64,000 nucleotides of DNA from Rubricoccus sp038746605. Its GTDB lineage: Bacteria > Bacteroidota > Rhodothermia > Rhodothermales > Rubricoccaceae. This document shows positions 59,957 through 64,000 of this stretch, one piece after another. The stretch covers positions 62,001 to 126,000 of the forward strand of contig JBCDKM010000010.1 of assembly GCA_038746605.1 (NCBI GenBank), written 5' to 3'. Position numbers and translations under genes: made by a program. The notes beneath the pieces are model-generated. The model was not told the origin of the DNA. It made no database searches and worked only from the letters and a program-made list of their open reading frames with translations. Positions within the stretch are counted from its first letter, which is position 1; each line of letters begins with the position of its first letter.

Positions 59957-60483
59957 CCCGTCTCGCTCTCCTTGTGCTGGCGCTTTCGCTCGGCGGTGCC
60001 CACGCTCAAGACGACGGGTGGGATTGGGGCTGGTCGACACCGGACACGACCTGGGCCGAGGACGCGCTGCTCCACACCCTCCCGGACACCGAAAGCGGCA
60101 CCGGGCAGACCGCGCTCCGGTTCTATCAGCGCGATGTCGTGCCCCGCATGGCGCGGCCGTGCCCGGCGTGGCCCTCGTGCTCCATGTACGCCCGCTACAG
60201 CGTCGCGCGGTGGGGCCTGGTCCCCGGCACGCTGATGACGCTCGACCGGATGTTCTACCGCGAGAACGCCGCCTTTCTTCGCGGCCAGACCGCCTTCACC
60301 TTCCGCCTCGACGGCCGCACCCGCGTCTACGACCCGCCCGATGCCACCAACGCTCCGACGCTCCACGACTGGCGCCAGCTTCACCCGGACTATCGCGCTC
60401 GCTTCCACGCTCCTCTGGTTCGCGCCGACACCCTCGGCCCAGCCCTCGAACCCGCCTACGAGCGCCCCGGCGTCGGCCTCTGA
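59953..60483 (+). CDS. YidD-domain protein with signal peptide and C-terminal extension
   Basis: 176 residues, GTG at 59953 overlapping the previous stop. Signal peptide TRLALLVLALSLGGAHA, cut before QDD. The YidD (membrane protein insertion efficiency factor) pattern is visible at about residues 53-100: LRFYQRDVVPRM, then CPAWPSCSMYARYSVARWG. Usual YidD is a ~70-85-residue cytoplasmic-face protein next to yidC and rnpA. Here it is secreted and longer, with no such neighbours, so it probably has a different role. Its 3' part overlaps the next gene by 143 nt. Confidence 0.7.
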   Translation: MTRLALLVLALSLGGAHAQDDGWDWGWSTPDTTWAEDALLHTLPDTESGTGQTALRFYQRDVVPRMARPCPAWPSCSMYARYSVARWGLVPGTLMTLDRMFYRENAAFLRGQTAFTFRLDGRTRVYDPPDATNAPTLHDWRQLHPDYRARFHAPLVRADTLGPALEPAYERPGVGL

Positions 60484-61393
60484 CTCCCTCCGCCTCGGTC
60501 CCGACTCCCTGAGGGACGACCAGCGCCCCGTCTCCGTCGGGGACCTGGCGCGGCTGGCTGAGCGCTTCGAGCGCGCCGACCAGCCCTTCCTGGGCTACGC
60601 TTTTCACATGGCGCACTTCGAGCTCGCAGCCGACAGCGCCGCGCGGCTCGCCAGCGGCACCGCCGCGCTCAACGGCGCCTTCTTCGCGAGGCGCTACGGC
60701 GAGGCCGAGGCCGCCCTCCGCCGTCTCGCGACGGACTTCCCGACGCTCCGCCGCACCTTCCGCTGGCAGTACGCCGTCCTCCTTCTCCAGGATGGTCGTT
60801 TCGATGAGGCTGCGCTCGCGCTGGACGCTGCCGACCTCCAGCCTGCTGACCGCGACACTCTCGCCGAGCGCCTCGCCATCGCGGATGCACTCCTCGCGCT
60901 CCACGCGAGCGACTACGAGAGAGCCCTCGCACAACTCGAACCTGTCGCGACGGACGCCGGGTTCGGCCCTGAAGGCGCGGCCTACGCTGTCGCCTCGGCC
61001 CGGATCGGGCTTCGCGAAGGGCCTCCGACCGGCTCCCGCTCACCCGGACTGGCCGCCGCCATGAGCGCCCTCGTGCCCGGTAGTGGTCAACTCTACACCG
61101 GGCACGTCTACGATGCGGCTCAAGCCATCGGGCTCACGACTGCCCTGGGCTACGGCGCCTATGCATCGTGGCGCTACGAACTGGACGCAGGCGGCCCGAC
61201 CGTTTACATCCTCCCCGCCCTCGCAACGCTCGTCGCCGGGTCGTTCTACCTCGCGAATGTGCGGGGCGCGCACGCCTCGGCCAAGCGGTTCAACGCCTAC
61301 CGTGAAGCCCGTTTCTACCGCGAGGCCATCGAGAGCCTGACGGTGGTCCTGCGCGACGATGGGTGGATGCTCGGTGTCCGCCTTTCGCCGTAG
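60341..61393 (+). CDS. Exported TPR-like protein with C-terminal membrane domain
   Basis: 350 residues from an ATG at 60341. The start lies 143 nt inside the YidD-like gene in another frame, but the first 35 residues form a good signal peptide (TIALASTLLWFAPTPSA), so the overlap seems real. Residues ~60-240 hold helix-turn-helix repeats of TPR type (FFARRYGEAEAALRRLATDFP; LLQDGRFDEAALALDAA). The C-terminal ~110 residues read MSALVPGSGQLYTGHVYDA, with hydrophobic segments, the pattern of Bacteroidota 'PGSGQ-x-Y' membrane domains (DUF5683-like). A decayed palindrome near 60489-60513 encodes LRLGPDSLRD. Function unknown. Confidence 0.72.
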   Translation: MPPTLRRSTTGASFTRTIALASTLLWFAPTPSAQPSNPPTSAPASASDSLRLGPDSLRDDQRPVSVGDLARLAERFERADQPFLGYAFHMAHFELAADSAARLASGTAALNGAFFARRYGEAEAALRRLATDFPTLRRTFRWQYAVLLLQDGRFDEAALALDAADLQPADRDTLAERLAIADALLALHASDYERALAQLEPVATDAGFGPEGAAYAVASARIGLREGPPTGSRSPGLAAAMSALVPGSGQLYTGHVYDAAQAIGLTTALGYGAYASWRYELDAGGPTVYILPALATLVAGSFYLANVRGAHASAKRFNAYREARFYREAIESLTVVLRDDGWMLGVRLSP

Positions 61394-61394
61394 C

Positions 61395-61424
61395 CCCCTC
61401 CACCTCGGCGCCGAGGCGGAGGGA
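61395..61424. repeat. Palindromic element copy 17, between convergent genes
   Basis: CCCTCCaCCTCGGCGCCGAGG continuing CGGAGGG; one mismatch. It starts 2 nt after the TPR-like stop and ends 2 nt before the RqcH-like stop, so it occupies the whole gap and could terminate both transcripts. Confidence 0.92.
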
Positions 61425-61425
61425 G

Positions 61426-63051
61426 TCACTCTGCAGCAGGCTCCACGAGCATCACGTCCTCGCGGTCTACGCGCACGAGGCCCGGCGGCCCGCCCTTGAC
61501 CGGCCGGACATATTTCCGCTCCGTCACCTGCACCGGCACCAGACTCTGCGTCTTCGCGCGAGAGAACCGCGCCGCCAGCCGAGCGGCCCTCTCCACGACC
61601 GGCGCAGGCACGACGGTATCACGCCCGGACTTCTTGACCACCACGTGGCTGCCCGGCACGCCGCGCGCGTGAAGCCAGAGATCGTGCGCGCTCGCGACGC
61701 GCGTCGTCAAGTGCGCGTTGCCTCGGGCGTGCTTGCCAACGAGCGCTTCCCAGCCGTTCCCGAGGTCGAACCGGTGGAACGGCTCCGCGTCGCCGCCGCG
61801 CGCCTCGGGGCGCGTAAAGCGCGCCAGGGCGTCGGACTCCTCGTCTAGAAAGTCTCGGAGCGCGTGGAGCGTGTCCGTCGCGCGGAGCCTCGCGAGGAGA
61901 TTGCCCATCGCCTCGGCATCGGCGTGCGCCTCCTCCCAACGGCCCTCAGCCTCCTCGCGCGAGCGCCGGGTCCGCCGCGCCCGGTCGTAGTAGCGCTGGG
62001 CATTCTCCACGGCAGAAAGCGCCGGGTCGAGCGGGATCGTGACGGTTTCGCTGGGCTCGCTCAGGATGTCCGGCAGCACGATCTCCTCGCGGCCGGGCCC
62101 CTCGGTGGTCGCTTGGGCCATGAGGAGGTGACCCCAGGCTTCGTAGCGGTCCGCGCGTGAGGGCTCCGAGAGTTCGTTCAACATCGCATCAGACGAGCGC
62201 TTTCTCTTCGCGTAGGCCCGCGTGAGGGCTTTCTCGACCGGCGCGTACAGCCGCCGGTAGTGGCGGCTCGCGAGGCTCCGCTTCGCGAAGGTGGACGCCG
62301 CCTCGTCGAAGGTCTCGAACGCCTCCATCCGCCAGTCTGCGGGCGGGTGTCGCAACGTGGCAGGGAGGAACGCCTCCGGCTGGGTGCCACGCCACACGAC
62401 GAACGCACGCGGCGTTTCGAGTTCGCGGATCGCCTCTCGAACGAACGGCCAAAGCACGTCTGGGTCTACTTCGGCTGGGTCCGCCTCGGGACCGAGGCGG
62501 GCACGGTGGAGCGCGTCGGCGGCGAGGGCGGGCGCCAAGAGCGGGACGGCGGCACGAAGGGCCTGCGTGCTCGTCTTGCGATTGGGGCGCCAGCGCGCGC
62601 GGAACGCCTCCGCCGTGTCCGGGTGTGGCGCCGGGCGCGTTTCCGGCGCGGATTCTTCGGAGCCGAGGAACGAGTCCATGACGGCCCCCTCGCGAACGAG
62701 CACCGCGTTCGGCCGGGGCCCGAAGAGCCGAATCCACAGCACGAGGCCACCGGAGAGGTCGAGCACGAGAAAGCGGTCGCGCTCGGGCGTCCGTACGCCC
62801 TCCACGGTCTGCCCGACGAGGTCCGGCAGCACGTCGGTCGTGTTGGACTTCTTGCGTCCGCCGCCGGGCGAGCGCCAGAGGAGCGGCAGACTCGGGTCGC
62901 AGAGGACGCGGAGGGCGTCCGACTCCCCCCTCTCGGTGACGAGACCGAGGGTCAGTTCGCTCGCCGCCTGCGTCCACGCGTCCGTGAGGGCCGCGCCCCG
63001 CCAGCGGGCGTCCCATTCGCGCGAGAGGGCCTGGAGAGTCACGAAGTCCAT
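61426..63051 (-). CDS. rqcH: RqcH-like NFACT-family ribosome quality control protein
   Basis: 541 residues. NFACT-N domain (MDFVTLQALSREWDARWRGAALTDAWTQ; LVLDLSGGLVLWIRLFG). A coiled-coil middle segment (~330-400) follows. The NFACT-R domain at the C-terminal end has the hallmark HDLWLHARGVPGSHVVVKK. Bacterial RqcH binds obstructed 50S subunits with peptidyl-tRNA and adds Ala tails (with RqcP) for degradation. It is near the usual ~570 residues. A palindromic element encodes the RLGPEAD stretch (~residues 184-190) in the linker between domains. Confidence 0.88.
   Translation of the reverse strand: MDFVTLQALSREWDARWRGAALTDAWTQAASELTLGLVTERGESDALRVLCDPSLPLLWRSPGGGRKKSNTTDVLPDLVGQTVEGVRTPERDRFLVLDLSGGLVLWIRLFGPRPNAVLVREGAVMDSFLGSEESAPETRPAPHPDTAEAFRARWRPNRKTSTQALRAAVPLLAPALAADALHRARLGPEADPAEVDPDVLWPFVREAIRELETPRAFVVWRGTQPEAFLPATLRHPPADWRMEAFETFDEAASTFAKRSLASRHYRRLYAPVEKALTRAYAKRKRSSDAMLNELSEPSRADRYEAWGHLLMAQATTEGPGREEIVLPDILSEPSETVTIPLDPALSAVENAQRYYDRARRTRRSREEAEGRWEEAHADAEAMGNLLARLRATDTLHALRDFLDEESDALARFTRPEARGGDAEPFHRFDLGNGWEALVGKHARGNAHLTTRVASAHDLWLHARGVPGSHVVVKKSGRDTVVPAPVVERAARLAARFSRAKTQSLVPVQVTERKYVRPVKGGPPGLVRVDREDVMLVEPAAE
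62479..62502. repeat. Palindromic element copy 18, inside the rqcH-like gene
   Basis: GTCCGCCTCGGGA with CCGAGGCGGGC. On the minus strand it encodes ARLGPEADPAE in a linker region of the NFACT protein, read in frame. Confidence 0.9.
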
Positions 63052-63167
63052 GGCGCGAAAGATCGCGTCGGGATCGCCGGGGAGTGTGGCGTCGAAGGCG
63101 AAAGATGAGCGCGAACCCGCACCGCCGATGCCCGTTCATCCCGCCTCCGCACTGACCCGTCGGCCGC

Positions 63168-63719
63168 ATGTCCTCCCCCATCCCTGGCTCGCTGCTTGTC
63201 GCCGAGCCGCCGATGCCCGATCCGAACTTCAAGCGCACGGTGATCCTGCTCTGCGAGCACTCGCTGGAAGGCTCGTTCGGTCTCGTGCTCAACCGTCCGG
63301 CCCACGTCAAGCTCTCCGAGGTCGCGACCATCCCACTCCCCTTCGACGCGGCGCTCTGGCACGGGGGACCTGTCCAGCCCGACACGCTTCACTACCTCCA
63401 TCCCTACGGCGACGCACTCCCCGACGCCCTCCCCGTCCTAGACGGCGTCTACTGGGGGGGCGACTTCGACACATTGGCGAATGGCCTCGCGCGCGACCGC
63501 TTCGACCGCGACCGGATCCGCTTTTTCGTCGGCTACTCCGGGTGGGGCGCGGGGCAGTTGGACGCCGAGGTGGAGGACGGCTCCTGGATCGTGATGGAGG
63601 GGACCCAAGGCGTCGCGTTCGCGGAAGAGGATGATGAGCTCTGGCGGCAGATCCTTCGCGAACTGGGCGGGGAGTACGCCCTTCTTTCGACGTTCCCGGA
63701 CGATCCACGCATGAACTAG
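63168..63719 (+). CDS. YqgE/AlgH family protein
   Basis: 183 residues. The family pattern is clear: GSLLVAEPPMPDPNFKRTVILLCEHSLEGSFGLVLNRP at the N-terminus, then ALWHGGPVQPDTLHYLH, and VGYSGWGAGQLDAEVEDGSWIV. YqgE/AlgH (DUF179) proteins are small cytoplasmic proteins; some are implicated in transcription-related regulation, but the biochemical function is unknown. Start at the ATG 63168; divergent from the rqcH-like gene with a 116-bp gap. A long-loop palindromic element follows the stop by 27 nt. Confidence 0.92.
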   Translation: MSSPIPGSLLVAEPPMPDPNFKRTVILLCEHSLEGSFGLVLNRPAHVKLSEVATIPLPFDAALWHGGPVQPDTLHYLHPYGDALPDALPVLDGVYWGGDFDTLANGLARDRFDRDRIRFFVGYSGWGAGQLDAEVEDGSWIVMEGTQGVAFAEEDDELWRQILRELGGEYALLSTFPDDPRMN

Positions 63720-63746
63720 TCGGAGGTCCAGCGCTCTTCGACCCTA

Positions 63747-63783
63747 CCCGCCTCGGTCTTCCCGTGGATGCACCGAGGCAGAC
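63747..63783. repeat. Palindromic element copy 19, long-loop form
   Basis: Arms CCGCCTCGGT and ACCGAGGC(a)G enclose a 14-nt loop CTTCCCGTGGATGC; the loop shares CCGTGGA with the copy at 9788. It lies between convergent genes (stops at 63719 and 63791). Confidence 0.88.
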
Positions 63784-63790
63784 GACATCA

Positions 63791-64000
63791 TCACGCCCGG
63801 ACGAGCGGCACCTGGAGCTGGTGCGGACGGTTCTCTGGCGAATCGAACGGCGTCCCGTCTACGTGCTTCGCACCGAAGAACAGCATGCCGTCCCGCATGT
63901 ACAGCAGGTCATAGTCCACGACCGTCTGCCCCGCTGTCATGTTGAAGAGGGGAAATGGCTTGCCGAGGATGCTCTGCGTCGTGCCCGCTTCAAACGGAGG
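63791..64000 (-). CDS. C-terminal fragment of an unknown protein, cut by the window edge
   Basis: An open frame on the minus strand runs from the right edge to a TGA at 63791-63793, about 69 residues. Text such as TTQSILGKPFPLFNMTAGQ, DYDLLYMRDGMLFFGAKHVDG and the end HQLQVPLVRA has normal protein character, with alternating strands. I recognise no family from this piece. It is convergent with the YqgE gene, separated by a palindromic element. Confidence 0.55.
   Translation of the reverse strand, partial: PPFEAGTTQSILGKPFPLFNMTAGQTVVDYDLLYMRDGMLFFGAKHVDGTPFDSPENRPHQLQVPLVRA

Noticed and set aside
141..63783. CRISPR array made of the repeated palindromes
   Set aside because: Copies are single, kilobases apart, with no regular spacers and no cas genes.

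Overview
The window is a high-GC chromosomal segment (about two thirds G+C by eye) from a Gram-negative, Bacteroidota-like bacterium. I would place it in Rhodothermota, near Rubricoccaceae; this is inference. It rests on TamA/TamB and Mla-type envelope systems, a type IX-like sorting domain on a secreted nuclease, menaquinone genes, a tmRNA tag reading ANDYSYALAA, and the general lack of Shine-Dalgarno sequences before starts.

Layout. 1-140: C-terminus of a ClpX-like protein. 190-1927: a secreted Thr-tailed protein and a YihY-type membrane protein. 2039-9757: TamA-like Omp85 protein and TamB. 9958-14379: Mla-type lipid transporter (permease, ATPase, MCE protein) and a PerM/AI-2E-type membrane protein. 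14408-21376: small membrane proteins, a metzincin lipoprotein, an FAD monooxygenase, a beta-lactamase-fold lipoprotein and a small secreted protein. 21386-26073: cyanophycin synthetase and a Mur-ligase-like paralogue. 26217-34162: a lower-GC three-gene operon with a VWA membrane protein, a tubulin/FtsZ-like protein and a second, degenerate tubulin-like protein fused to a coiled coil and membrane hairpin. 34338-41646: thymidylate synthase and dihydrofolate reductase, a PAS histidine kinase, secreted endonuclease I, an ArfB-like factor, a VanX-type dipeptidase and a YfiT/DinB-type protein. 41789-42810: a tmRNA gene interrupted in its T-loop by a group I intron that carries an antisense LAGLIDADG endonuclease. 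42909-49493: SprT-like protein, MenE/MenC, an EEP-family protein and two rhomboid proteases. 49744-54535: LpxH-like phosphoesterase, PBP1A and SbcD. 54686-58351: a two-component system. 58481-61393: a run of small overlapping exported-protein genes including a YidD-like protein. 61426-64000: RqcH-like NFACT protein, YqgE/AlgH, and the C-terminus of an unknown protein.

Two systems stand out. First, a short palindrome with core CGCCTCGGnnCCGAGGCG occurs about twenty times. It lies mostly just after stop codons and between convergent genes, but also inside at least six genes, always in the frame that reads R-L-G-x-E-A. It looks like a mobile palindromic element tolerated within proteins. It is absent from the lower-GC tubulin operon. 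Second, the tmRNA intron has a well-formed P1 with U-G at the splice site, a P10 and a core, and the exons join into an exact T-arm.

Several genes share the theme of ribosome rescue and tagged-protein turnover (ClpX, tmRNA, ArfB-like, RqcH-like). Others share envelope building (TamA/B, Mla, PBP1A, LpxH-like, YidD-like). Most other open frames in this sequence are GC-driven shadows and are not listed.
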